Shown in pieces: positions 42,276 through 51,521 of a stretch of DNA of 64,000 nt. The stretch comes from JAFGVL01 sp963662245. Its GTDB lineage: Bacteria > Bacteroidota > Bacteroidia > Bacteroidales > Paludibacteraceae. A model generated the notes under the pieces. That model had not been told where the DNA came from and ran no database searches. It saw only the letters and a program-made list of their open reading frames with translations. The position numbers and the translations under genes were made by a program. The stretch's first letter is position 1. Every line of letters begins with the position of its first letter. The DNA lies in assembly GCA_963662245.2 (NCBI GenBank), contig CAXXVQ010000003.1, positions 1 through 64,000 on the forward strand, given 5' to 3'.

Positions 42276-43336
42276 AAATAATGCGAATTAAGGGTTGAAA
42301 TTAAAATATCAAATTAATAAAAGCAGCAGCAATTCTTCCACATATAAAGGTCAATAAACCACTAGTAGAACGAACCTTGCTGGCTATTTGTATTTTTGTT
42401 TTTTCATTTAACCAGTTGAAAAGCGATTCAATTGGCTGTCTTACAGTTGAAACGGCTGAGGAATATAAATCAGCCCAAGCCTTATTTTGTTGTTTTTCCC
42501 ATTCTGTTTGTCCTTTAATTGCCTTTACAGGAGTTAAAATGGACAAGTTGTTTGTTTTCTTTTTCTCAGACCAGAATTCAGCATTTGAATAAGCTTTGTC
42601 TGCAACAATAGTACGGTTATACATGTCTTGAGAAGCTTCTTTAAGCATACATAAATCATGTTTTGAAGCCTCTGTGAAAAGCATTTATTCTGGATGAGGC
42701 AAATGTCCTTTTCGTCTAAAAGAAATGGCGTGTAACTTCAATCCATAATAGTATATACCTTTGGTAGAGCAAAAGCCCTTGTCAGTAATTTCTTGTGCCA
42801 CTTTTGAATTTCTTTTTCCTGAACATATTATAATTGGCATAGAGTCTACAAGACTAATTTCTTTATCACAATCATTTGGCACAAAGTCATTAAACAAAGA
42901 CAATGTAAGAGCTTTAAAGCCTTCATTGAGTCTATTTATCCTTGTGTTGAAAGCCACATATGATGTGAGTTTTGGAAACCATTCACGAAGATGCTCACTT
43001 GCAAATTCATGAATCTTTTTCACTTTGTGATGTTCTTCAACTTGCATTACATACAAGTAAATGCTCATAGCCTCTTGGTCTGTAAATTTTGGCTGATCAT
43101 TGTTGCTAAAGCGTTGACAAATATATTTTATCTCTTTATCGTATTGCTCACATACATAGCAATAGATTTTTATTAGTTTTATAGCCTTATCCTTGGGTAT
43201 CATAATTAGAATAAATCGTGGATGATTTTTCATCTAATTTGATGATATTCAAGGATATAACAAAATATGTACCCGCTTATTTTGCTGTATCACAGCATTT
43301 TATTTATCTTTTTTCAACCCTTAATTCGCATAAATA
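42276..43336. mobile_element. Insertion sequence with perfect 20-bp ends and 5-bp target duplication
   Basis: The 1051-bp element (42281-43331) starts with ATGCGAATTAAGGGTTGAAA and ends with its exact complement. The direct repeat AAATA flanks it on both sides (42276-42280 and 43332-43336). It holds one transposase gene on the minus strand. Perfect ends and duplication point to a recent insertion, between the nitroreductase stop and the terminator of the Na/Pi gene. Confidence 0.92.
42301..43233 (-). pseudogene. DDE transposase of the IS, interrupted by one in-frame stop
   Basis: The two open stretches 42685-43233 and 42301-42684 are in the same frame, separated only by a TAA at 42685-42687 after GHLPHPE. 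Read through, it is a 310-residue transposase with LVDSMPI (first Asp), IVADKAYSN (second Asp) and RQPIESLFNWLNEK (Glu), plus KGIYYYGLKLHAI. It belongs to the IS4/IS5/IS982-like DDE group; the exact family was not settled, with IS982-like the nearest by eye. One base change would restore it. Confidence 0.85.
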
Positions 43337-43345
43337 GATATTAAA

Positions 43346-43384
43346 TAAAAAATGCCAAGCTAAAATTAGCTTGGCATTTTTTTA
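43346..43384 (-). terminator. Terminator of the Na/Pi cotransporter gene
   Basis: A perfect 16-bp stem AAAAATGCCAAGCTAA/TTAGCTTGGCATTTTT with a 2-base centre (effective loop larger), 20 bases after the stop. Confidence 0.88.
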
Positions 43385-43403
43385 TTTTAGAGTTGTTCTA
43401 CTA

Positions 43404-45083
43404 TTAGTTTCCTTCAACAACAACTTCAACAATATTGATAATGTAATCACCCATTTTCTCACATTCAACAACCATATCCATATAAATGACACTTGTGTTG
43501 TATTGATATACATTATTTTTCACATCAGTTACATTATTCAGCTTAAACTGATTTCTTTGATAATTAATTTCATTCTCAATATTTTCTGATGTTGAAATAT
43601 CTACATCACCTTCATCAATTCTAGATAAAATATCAAGCATATTAATCATTGCATCATCAAGCAATGTGTACATTTGAGCTAGATTAGCATCCAATTCAAC
43701 AGTAAAATCAACCTTCTCGTTACGACCACGCTCAATTACCTTTGCTAAGTTATAACAGCTATCAGCAACACTTTCAATCTCAGAAATAATTCTAAGCATC
43801 TTGTGTATTTTTATTTTACTCTCATTACTTAACTTACCGTCTGTAAGCTTTGTTAAATATGCTGCAATTTCAAGTTCCATTCTGTCACTGATATTTTCGT
43901 ATTTAGTAATACGAGTAAACATCTTCGTTTGTTGAGAATGATTCTTTTCTGCATAATACTCTTTAACAATACCAAACATCTTTTGCACACGCTCGGCATA
44001 TACATATATCTCCTTTTGCACTTGTAGCACAGAAAGTTCTGAAGTAGAAAGCATTCCTGTTGAGATGTGAGTTAATCGAAACTCTTCATCTGTATTTTTC
44101 TGCTTAATAATTTTAGTAACCAAATTTGCAATAGGATTAGCAAACCATCCCAAAATCAAAACATTGGATACATTGAAGAATGTATGGAATAAAGACAACG
44201 AGAATGCGTCAACCTGAGCAGTTTCCGTTGCACCTGAACTCAATACAATTGACTGAATCATCGATGTAAATGGATAAAAAACAATTAACATCCACAGAAC
44301 CCCAAATACATTAAACACAGTGTGAGCTAATGCTGCCCTTTTTGCAGAGATATTTGCAGACAGAGCCGCTAAATTTGCAGTAATTGTTGTACCAATATTC
44401 TCTCCTAGAACCATTGCTGCAGCAATCTCATAAGTAATCCATCCTTGAGCACACATAATTAGCGTAATTGCCATAGTTGCACTTGACGATTGCACCACAA
44501 TTGTTAGCAAAGATCCAATAAATAAGAATAGGATTATAGACAAATAGCCTAAATCAGTATATGAAGCTAAAAACTGAAGGATTTCAGGATTGTGTTTTAC
44601 ATCCGGAACAGAGTGTTTTAACAAATCTAATCCCATAAATAACAATGCAAAACCAATCAAGAACTCTCCCCAATTCTTTCTCGAATTCCTCTTAGAGAAG
44701 ATTAATGGGAAAGCAATAGCAATAATTGGAATAGAGAAATCACTGATACTAACTTTAAATCCAAACACAGATATAATCCAAGCAGTAACTGTAGTACCAA
44801 TATTAGCTCCCATAATAACGCTGATAGATTGTACTAGAGACATCAATCCAGCATTAACGAAACTCACAAGCATCACTGTTGTTGCACTTGATGATTGGAT
44901 GATAGCTGTAACTAAGAATCCCGTCATGACACCCATAACACGATTTGAAGTCATTGCTGCCATAATTGAGCGTAACTTGTTTCCAGCAGACTTCTGCAAA
45001 GCTTCACTCATTAACTTCATTCCATAAAGGAAAAGACCTAAAGAACCTACTAGCTCTAATAGATCAAAAAAACCATACTCCAT
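43404..45083 (-). CDS. Na/Pi cotransporter family protein with PhoU domain
   Basis: 559 residues. The membrane part (1-310) has two related Na/Pi repeats, GFLVTAIIQSSSATTVMLVSFVNAG and GSLLTIVVQSSSATMAITLIMCAQG, each with the QSSSA signature, and GANIGTTVTAWI / GENIGTTITANL. Residues about 340-559 are a PhoU-like helical domain (KMFGIVKEYYAEKN, ISEIESVADSCYNLAKVIERG). It imports phosphate with sodium; the PhoU part may sense or gate. It stands alone, with a palindrome in its upstream region. Confidence 0.92.
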   Translation of the reverse strand: MEYGFFDLLELVGSLGLFLYGMKLMSEALQKSAGNKLRSIMAAMTSNRVMGVMTGFLVTAIIQSSSATTVMLVSFVNAGLMSLVQSISVIMGANIGTTVTAWIISVFGFKVSISDFSIPIIAIAFPLIFSKRNSRKNWGEFLIGFALLFMGLDLLKHSVPDVKHNPEILQFLASYTDLGYLSIILFLFIGSLLTIVVQSSSATMAITLIMCAQGWITYEIAAAMVLGENIGTTITANLAALSANISAKRAALAHTVFNVFGVLWMLIVFYPFTSMIQSIVLSSGATETAQVDAFSLSLFHTFFNVSNVLILGWFANPIANLVTKIIKQKNTDEEFRLTHISTGMLSTSELSVLQVQKEIYVYAERVQKMFGIVKEYYAEKNHSQQTKMFTRITKYENISDRMELEIAAYLTKLTDGKLSNESKIKIHKMLRIISEIESVADSCYNLAKVIERGRNEKVDFTVELDANLAQMYTLLDDAMINMLDILSRIDEGDVDISTSENIENEINYQRNQFKLNNVTDVKNNVYQYNTSVIYMDMVVECEKMGDYIINIVEVVVEGN

Positions 45084-45154
45084 AAGATGATTTAGTAAAT
45101 TAATTTATAATTGATAACTGTAATATCTATTTCATTCAAAAAATTGCAACATGT

Positions 45155-45170
45155 ATTGCATTAATGCAAT
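45155..45170. promoter_or_regulatory. 16-bp palindrome upstream of the Na/Pi gene
   Basis: ATTGCATTAATGCAAT is a perfect palindrome 72 bases before the start codon, flanked by further TTGCAAC and TTGTAAC motifs. It may be a binding site for a regulator of phosphate uptake; there is no direct evidence. Confidence 0.35.
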
Positions 45171-45186
45171 TGTAACATAGTGCCTC

Positions 45187-45224
45187 AAAAAAAAATACTT
45201 GTCAAGTTTCACCCTGACAAGTAT
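45187..45224 (-). terminator. Terminator of the nuo operon
   Basis: A 10-bp perfect stem ATACTTGTCA/TGACAAGTAT, loop of 10 bases, followed on the minus strand by nine T, 22 bases after the nuoN stop. Confidence 0.88.
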
Positions 45225-45245
45225 CTATAAATAGATTATTCTTTA

Positions 45246-46676
45246 TTAGTATAAAAGATAAGCAGATTGCTCAATATAAGAATAAATAAAGCTTATTAAA
45301 CCAATACCTATAGTACCGGCTAAACAAATTACAAGCCCCACTTTTGAGAAACTATCCGTTTTAATAGTAGCAATAGGATCTTCTGTTTTATATATAAACA
45401 TAGCTCTTACAACAACTAAATAGTAATAAAGTGAAATTACTGTATTAATCAGAGCAATAAAGACTAGTGCATAATAAGACATCTGAGTCGCTGCCATAAA
45501 AACAAATATCTTACTAAAGAACCCTGCAAATGGAGGAATTCCGGCTAAAGAGAATAAGAATAACATCATTGCCACACTTAACTTAGGATTTGATTTATAC
45601 AAACCATTGTAGTCAGCAATATTAACTTTACCTGATTTATTCTCAACAATTGATACCACTGCAAAGATACCTAAGTTAGATACAGTATAAACCAATAAGT
45701 AATATACTACAGAAGCCATACCTGCAGGTGTACCTGCAATAACACCTAACATAATGTATCCAGCTTGTGAGATTGAAGAAAAGGCCAAGAACCTTTTCAT
45801 ATTCTTCTGACGAAGTGCAAACAAGTTACCTACTGAAATCGTAATAACGATAAATCCATATACAACATACTCCCAATAATCAAATAAGCTACCAAAGACT
45901 TTAAATAGCACTACCATTAAAGCAAATGCTGCAGCTCCTTTTGAAACAACTGAAAGATATCCTGTAATATTAGTTGGTGCTCCTTGATAAACATCCGCAG
46001 TCCATAAGTGAAATGGAACCAAAGATATTTTAAATGCCATACCAGCAAGGAAGAATACTAGACCAAGCAACTCAATAGAATGTGGTGCTACAGAGTCACG
46101 CATATTTTCAAAATATAAACCAGTTGCTCCAGATGCTCCATAAAGCATAGAAATACCGAACAACAAGATTCCTGAAGAGAATGCAGCCATTAAGACAAAC
46201 TTAGCACCAGCCTCTACCGACTCATATGATTTCTTATTATATGCAATCAACGCAACCATTGGTAAAGATGCTAACTCTAGACCCACATAGAACAATAAGA
46301 AGTGTCCAGCAGAGATCATGAAGTACATACCTAACAATGTAGATAAAATCAAAATGTAAGCCTCTGCTTTTTTATGAATAGTTTCCTCATTGTTTAACCA
46401 AGTTTTACTTTGTAAAAACACTAAGATTACACCAATATTTAGGATTGACTTAACAACATTATTCATGTTGTCTGAAACGAACATACCACCAAAAGCAGTA
46501 CCTTCTTCTATTGGACAGAAACCTACAAGCGTAGCTGCAACAAATAGTAAACATGCAACTACATCAATAGTTTTTTTAGCTGAATTGGGAGCAAATAAAT
46601 CAAAGATTATTAACAAAACAATTTGTAAAATCAACAAAAATTCTGCTCTCATCAATAATATTGAATCTAAATTCAT
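45246..46676 (-). CDS. nuoN: NADH-quinone oxidoreductase subunit N
   Basis: 476 residues, about fourteen membrane helices, an antiporter-like proton channel of complex I. Typical blocks are YVGLELASLPMVALIAYNKKSYESVEAGAKFVLMAAFSSGILLFGISMLYG, MAFKISLVPFHLWTADVYQGAPTNITGYLSVVSKGAA and RFLAFSSISQAGYIMLG. Conserved Glu and Lys residues inside these helices carry protons. Last gene of the operon. Confidence 0.95.
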   Translation of the reverse strand: MNLDSILLMRAEFLLILQIVLLIIFDLFAPNSAKKTIDVVACLLFVAATLVGFCPIEEGTAFGGMFVSDNMNNVVKSILNIGVILVFLQSKTWLNNEETIHKKAEAYILILSTLLGMYFMISAGHFLLFYVGLELASLPMVALIAYNKKSYESVEAGAKFVLMAAFSSGILLFGISMLYGASGATGLYFENMRDSVAPHSIELLGLVFFLAGMAFKISLVPFHLWTADVYQGAPTNITGYLSVVSKGAAAFALMVVLFKVFGSLFDYWEYVVYGFIVITISVGNLFALRQKNMKRFLAFSSISQAGYIMLGVIAGTPAGMASVVYYLLVYTVSNLGIFAVVSIVENKSGKVNIADYNGLYKSNPKLSVAMMLFLFSLAGIPPFAGFFSKIFVFMAATQMSYYALVFIALINTVISLYYYLVVVRAMFIYKTEDPIATIKTDSFSKVGLVICLAGTIGIGLISFIYSYIEQSAYLLY

Positions 46677-46688
46677 AATCCTAATGTA

Positions 46689-48176
46689 TTAAAGTCTTGT
46701 AATGATTGAAGTTAAACTATCATCGATAATTCCTGAAGAAAGGAATGGTGCCATACCGATAAATGCAATACTAACAATTAATGTTACTGTTGCAATTTTT
46801 TCATACCAATATGCATCTGGTAATTCTTCATGATGCTTATCAAAAACAGGTCCTAATAAGATCTTACCTACCACACGCAGAATATATACTGCAGTTACCA
46901 CAATCGAAGCACAAGCTAATATTGTTAATATTCTGTGGAAAGTATCAGCATGTTGGAAAGAACCAACAAAAATTGTCATCTCAGCAGCAAAACCACTTAA
47001 ACCTGGTAAACCTAATGATGCCATACCTGCAATTACCCAACATACAGATAAGAAAGGCATAATTTTCATTAAACCACCCATCTCTGTAATTAAACGAGTA
47101 TGTGTACGACCATATATACCACCAATTAAGGCAAAGAATAATGCTGTCATCAATCCGTGTGACAACATTTGCAGAATTGCTCCATTCATTGCTGTTTTAT
47201 TCATCATCAAAATCGCAAATAAAACTAAACCACAGTGACTAACAGATGAATATGCATTAATGTATTTCAAGTCTTTTTGAACAACAGCACCAAACGCACC
47301 ATAGATAACACTAATACCTGTCAAAATAAGGAATAATGTTGTATATGTTTCAGCACCTTCCGGCATCAAATAAATAGCAACTCTAAAACAGCCATAACCA
47401 CCTAGTTTCATCAATACACCTGCGTGCAACATAGATACTGCAGTTGGTGCTGATGCATGACCATCTGGAGACCAAGTATGGAATGGGAATAATGCTCCTA
47501 AAACCCCAAAGCCTAAGAATGTTAATGGAAAGAAAATATTTTGAGCTTCAACCGGGATATGAACTTTTGCTATTTCAAGAATATTCATTGTTAATGGACC
47601 ACCTTCAACATTTGAGTTAAAGTAAATCCCTAAGATTCCTAATAATAAGAATGCAGAACCTCCCATCAACATAAGAGTAAGCTTCATTGCTGAATATTCT
47701 TTACGACCTGTACCCCATAAGCCAATCAATAAATACATTGGAATTAAGGCAACCTCGTAGAATAAGAACATTGAGAACATGTCAATTGTGATAAAGAATC
47801 CAAACACTCCAATTGAAAGCATAAGAAACCACAAGAAAAACTCTTTTACTTGTTCTTTTAGTCCCCAAGAAGCAAATACCCCAGTAAAGACAATAATTGC
47901 TGAAAGAATAATCATCAATACAGAAATACCATCTACTCCTAACGATAATTTGATATTCATTGATTCATACCAAACTATATCAGAAGTCATCAACATTTCT
48001 GCTGTAGGGTACAATTCTCTAAGATTAAGGAACTGATATAATAACAAAAAGGACATTCCCAATATTACCGATGAACCTATTGCCATTAATATTTTAATCT
48101 GCTTTGCTTCTTTTAGCAGCGCAACTCCACCCATCATCACAAGTGGAATAATCACAAATAAATATAAGATATTCAT
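46689..48176 (-). CDS. nuoM: NADH-quinone oxidoreductase subunit M
   Basis: 495 residues, about fourteen membrane helices. MFLFYEVALIPMYLLIGLWGTGRKEYSAMKLTLMLMGGSAF holds the conserved membrane glutamate, FPFHTWSPDGHASAPTAVSMLHAGVLMKLGGYGCFRVA the family core and KYINAYSSVSHCGLVLFA a conserved lysine-containing helix. Antiporter-like proton channel next to NuoL. It starts 18 bases after nuoL. Confidence 0.96.
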   Translation of the reverse strand: MNILYLFVIIPLVMMGGVALLKEAKQIKILMAIGSSVILGMSFLLLYQFLNLRELYPTAEMLMTSDIVWYESMNIKLSLGVDGISVLMIILSAIIVFTGVFASWGLKEQVKEFFLWFLMLSIGVFGFFITIDMFSMFLFYEVALIPMYLLIGLWGTGRKEYSAMKLTLMLMGGSAFLLLGILGIYFNSNVEGGPLTMNILEIAKVHIPVEAQNIFFPLTFLGFGVLGALFPFHTWSPDGHASAPTAVSMLHAGVLMKLGGYGCFRVAIYLMPEGAETYTTLFLILTGISVIYGAFGAVVQKDLKYINAYSSVSHCGLVLFAILMMNKTAMNGAILQMLSHGLMTALFFALIGGIYGRTHTRLITEMGGLMKIMPFLSVCWVIAGMASLGLPGLSGFAAEMTIFVGSFQHADTFHRILTILACASIVVTAVYILRVVGKILLGPVFDKHHEELPDAYWYEKIATVTLIVSIAFIGMAPFLSSGIIDDSLTSIITRL

Positions 48177-48194
48177 ATTTTAATTTTTTCTATT

Positions 48195-50114
48195 TTAAGC
48201 AAAAAAGATAATTAAGGCTGCAATTAAAAATGCAGAAGCTGCAAATACCCATGCATATTGCTGAACACGACCAGACTGTAAGCCTTTTATTTTTGAAGAT
48301 AAGCTATGACTCCAAAATGCTTGGAAATCCATAAATCCATCTATAATATGTCTATCAAACCATGCTATTGGAGTTGACACAAGTGCAAAAACTACTTTTT
48401 TAGTAATGAATAAGTACAATTCATCAAAATAGAATTTCTTGTTAGTTGCCTTGTAGAATCCACCTAAACCACTAGCAATTTTATCAGGAATAGCAGTTGG
48501 CTTCATATAGAATATTGCTGCTACAACAATTCCTACAACACCAACTAGAATACTTGGAATTGCAACTAGCCAATCAATATGAGTAGCAAAACCTTCTCCG
48601 GTTGCAGTAATAAGATCTGCAAAAGGAATAAAACCAACAACCAAAGTTAATAATGCTAAGAAAATCAATGGGGCTGACATTTGCCATCCTCCCTCATGAG
48701 GTGTATGGTGATAATGTCTATTTTCACCCCAGAAAATATTGAAATACAAACGAAACATATAGAATGCTGTTAAACCAGCAACAAAATATTCAACTGCAAA
48801 AATGAACTTATCATGATGTAATGCTGCCACCAAGATTTCATCTTTACTAAAGAATCCTGAGAAAGGAGGAATACCTGAGATAGCTAAACATGCAATTAAA
48901 AAAGTAATATGCGTAATTGGTAAATACTTACGCAAACCACCCATATCTCCCATTTCGTTACTATGTACAGCATGAATCACAGCACCAGCACCTAAGAACA
49001 ATAATGCTTTAAAGAATGCGTGAGTAAATAAGTGGAACATAGATGACATGTAACCAACTCCTTCATGACCTTCAAAACCAGAAACACCTAATGCTACAAT
49101 CATATAAGCAATCTGAGATATAGTTGAGAAAGCTAGCACACGCTTAATATCTGTTTGCGTACAAGCAATTACTGCTGCAAAAAGTGAAGTAGCAGCACCT
49201 ACATATGCTATAATTGTAAGTACATCCGGTGTTTGAAACAAATACACAGGGAACATACGAGCAACTAAGTATACTCCGGCAACAACCATTGTTGCAGCAT
49301 GGATTAATGCTGAAACTGGTGTAGGACCTTCCATCGCATCCGGCAACCAAATATGAAGAGGTAACATCGCTGACTTACCAGCACCACCAATGAAAATTAA
49401 TAATGTAGCCCAACTTATGGCTGAAAAGCCTAAGAATGTTGAAGCATGAGCACTTGCAAAAATATCCCCGTTTTCAGGGTTAGTTAATGCATTAAAGTCA
49501 AATGTTTTTGTAAAATATGATAAGGTTAAAATACCGATTAAGAATCCTAAGTCTGCAAAACGAGTAACAATAAATGCCTTTTTCGATGCAGCAACTGCAG
49601 ATGGTTTTGTGTAATAAAATCCAATCAATAAATAAGATGAAGCACCCACTAACTCCCAGAAAATGTACATCTGGAAAATATTAGTAGCAACCACAAGTCC
49701 CATCATTGAGAATGAGAATAAAGAAAGGAATGCATAATAGCGTTGAAAACCTGTTTCTCCATGCATATAACCAATACTATAGATATGCACCATTAATGAA
49801 ACAGTACTAATAACAACTAACATCATTATTGAAATTGGATCAAGCAAAAGACCTAAATCAATATGTAAAGTATCAGTAAATCTCAACCACTCAAATGATG
49901 TAAATAACTTTTGGTATACACCATCTACTTTTCCAAAACAGAAGAAATAATCATAAGCTGTAATGTAAGATAAAACAGCAACGACAGACAAACCTGTTGT
50001 ACCAATTGTTCCTGCAAGCTTATGAGACATTTTATGTCCTACTAAACCAAGCAGCAAGAAGGTAAAAACAGGTATTGCAAGAATAAATAAGGTTATTAAA
50101 AAATATGTCTCCAT
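48195..50114 (-). CDS. nuoL: NADH-quinone oxidoreductase subunit L
   Basis: 639 residues, sixteen or so membrane helices with the lateral amphipathic helix near the C-terminus (about 560-600). Core blocks: IFWELVGASSYLLIGFYYTKPSAVAASKKAFIVTRFADLGFLIG, SAMLPLHIWLPDAMEGPTPVSALIHAATMVVAGVYLVARMFP and VLAFSTISQIAYMIVALG. Distal proton channel of complex I. It starts 6 bases after nuoK. Confidence 0.96.
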   Translation of the reverse strand: METYFLITLFILAIPVFTFLLLGLVGHKMSHKLAGTIGTTGLSVVAVLSYITAYDYFFCFGKVDGVYQKLFTSFEWLRFTDTLHIDLGLLLDPISIMMLVVISTVSLMVHIYSIGYMHGETGFQRYYAFLSLFSFSMMGLVVATNIFQMYIFWELVGASSYLLIGFYYTKPSAVAASKKAFIVTRFADLGFLIGILTLSYFTKTFDFNALTNPENGDIFASAHASTFLGFSAISWATLLIFIGGAGKSAMLPLHIWLPDAMEGPTPVSALIHAATMVVAGVYLVARMFPVYLFQTPDVLTIIAYVGAATSLFAAVIACTQTDIKRVLAFSTISQIAYMIVALGVSGFEGHEGVGYMSSMFHLFTHAFFKALLFLGAGAVIHAVHSNEMGDMGGLRKYLPITHITFLIACLAISGIPPFSGFFSKDEILVAALHHDKFIFAVEYFVAGLTAFYMFRLYFNIFWGENRHYHHTPHEGGWQMSAPLIFLALLTLVVGFIPFADLITATGEGFATHIDWLVAIPSILVGVVGIVVAAIFYMKPTAIPDKIASGLGGFYKATNKKFYFDELYLFITKKVVFALVSTPIAWFDRHIIDGFMDFQAFWSHSLSSKIKGLQSGRVQQYAWVFAASAFLIAALIIFFA

Positions 50115-50120
50115 AATATG

Positions 50121-50432
50121 TTAATGTTTCAAGTTTTTAACTTCGCTTGTCTCAATATTCTTAGTATTGCGGAATACATTGATGATAATAGCGATTGCAA
50201 TAGCTGTTTCTGCCGCAGCAACTCCTATCGAGAAAATAGAAAAGAACATTCCTTCCATTTGCCCAGGGAAAAGATATCTATTAAACACAACGAAGTTGAT
50301 ATTAACTGCATTTAAGATCAGCTCAAGCGACATCAATATTGCTAACATGTTGTGGCGAGTAATGAATCCGTACACACCTGTAAAAAACATGATGGTACTT
50401 ACCACTAAGTAAAATTCCATTGGGATATTCAT
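50121..50432 (-). CDS. nuoK: NADH-quinone oxidoreductase subunit K
   Basis: 103 residues, three membrane helices, normal length. FTGVYGFITRHNMLAILMSLELILNAVNINFV has the conserved glutamate of the second helix, and SIGVAAAETAIAIAIIINVFRN the third helix with its own glutamate. Part of the proton path between NuoJ and NuoN. Lies 12 bases after nuoJ. Confidence 0.95.
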   Translation of the reverse strand: MNIPMEFYLVVSTIMFFTGVYGFITRHNMLAILMSLELILNAVNINFVVFNRYLFPGQMEGMFFSIFSIGVAAAETAIAIAIIINVFRNTKNIETSEVKNLKH

Positions 50433-50444
50433 ATACTTATCTCC

Positions 50445-50957
50445 TTATTTTTTTCTTGCGATTAATATTCCGGCAATAATACTTGCCAACAATAAAATAC
50501 TTATCACCTCGAACGGAAGTAAATATTGGTATTTTTCTGTTCCCATTAAAGCTTGCCCTATCACCTGCATATCAATTTCAGTTTCTTGAACTCTTTCTGC
50601 ATAAGGATAATTTTGTGTCAACAACACAAACAAGCTAAGAACACCACCAAATATTGAAACTATCAATCCGGCTATTCTTCTTGAGTGTAATACTTTTGGC
50701 ATCTTCGATCCAACCTCACTGGTTAAGAATATTGAGAAGACAAACAACACTAAGATACCACCAACATATACTGATATCTGAACACCAGCAAGGAAGTGAT
50801 AATTCAACAACAAATAGTAACCAGCAGTAGCAATAAGCACAAATAACAAGTATGTTGCTGCGCGAAGAATTTTTCTCGATACTACTGACAAAATCGAGCA
50901 ACCAACTATTATAGCCGATAGAATATAAAAGATGATTTCACTTGCAGTTATTTCCAT
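50445..50957 (-). CDS. nuoJ: NADH-quinone oxidoreductase subunit J
   Basis: 170 residues, five membrane helices. EIIFYILSAIIVGCSILSVVSRKILRAATYLLFVLIATAGYYLLLNYHFLAGVQISVYVGGILVLFVFSIFLT is the conserved core, including the helix-3 region that turns between pi and alpha forms in complex I. The gap to nuoI is 57 bases. Confidence 0.94.
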   Translation of the reverse strand: MEITASEIIFYILSAIIVGCSILSVVSRKILRAATYLLFVLIATAGYYLLLNYHFLAGVQISVYVGGILVLFVFSIFLTSEVGSKMPKVLHSRRIAGLIVSIFGGVLSLFVLLTQNYPYAERVQETEIDMQVIGQALMGTEKYQYLLPFEVISILLLASIIAGILIARKK

Positions 50958-51014
50958 AGAAATAAATTTATTTCCTATACCCTAAAAGGAATATAAGTTA
51001 TTAATGTTATTATT

Positions 51015-51518
51015 TTATTTTGTTTCAGTTGAAGCAGCTTGCGGTTTCTCTTTTGGAGCAAGCTTTGAACCCTCACGATTTAAACGACCTATCAATTTCG
51101 AACGAGTAAACACAGAGTGCTCGAATTCATTTGACCATTTGATTGCATCAGAAGGACATGTTTGAACACATAAATCACAAAAGATACAAGTACCTAAATC
51201 GTAAGAATATACATCTAACACCTTTTTTGCTTTCCCTGTTTCTTCATTCATTTCCTCTTTGGTAGTAATTTTAATAGTACCATTAGGACAATTCATTTCA
51301 CAAATTTTACAAGCAGTACACTTATGCTCGTTTTTATCATTATGAGGCATTGTTAACTCTGCTCTGAAACGCTCAAAGTATTCGTATTCACCTCTATTCT
51401 CAGGATATTGTTCTGTAATCTTTGGTCTAAAGAAATTGATAATGGTAATTTTCATACCAAGAATCAGATTCCATAGCCCTTTGACAACTTCAATAATATA
51501 ATTCTTAAGACTTCCCAT
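51015..51518 (-). CDS. nuoI: NADH-quinone oxidoreductase subunit I (two 4Fe-4S clusters)
   Basis: 167 residues. The two ferredoxin-type motifs CTACKICEMNCPNG and CIFCDLCVQTCPSD (CxxCxxCxxxCP) bind clusters N6a and N6b, which pass electrons to NuoB. A basic amphipathic N-terminus docks it to the membrane arm. The C-terminal tail is charged. It starts 3 bases after nuoH stop. Because no NuoG is encoded here, these clusters may be the electron entry point (inference). Confidence 0.95.
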   Translation of the reverse strand: MGSLKNYIIEVVKGLWNLILGMKITIINFFRPKITEQYPENRGEYEYFERFRAELTMPHNDKNEHKCTACKICEMNCPNGTIKITTKEEMNEETGKAKKVLDVYSYDLGTCIFCDLCVQTCPSDAIKWSNEFEHSVFTRSKLIGRLNREGSKLAPKEKPQAASTETK

Positions 51519-51521
51519 CGC

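Noticed and set aside
42685..43233. Two separate small genes in the IS
   Set aside because: Both parts are in the same frame and join into one DDE transposase when the single stop is read through.
44590..45027. 145-codon plus-strand frame opposite the Na/Pi cotransporter
   Set aside because: It is a shadow of the conserved QSSSA-containing transporter; its translation has no family features.
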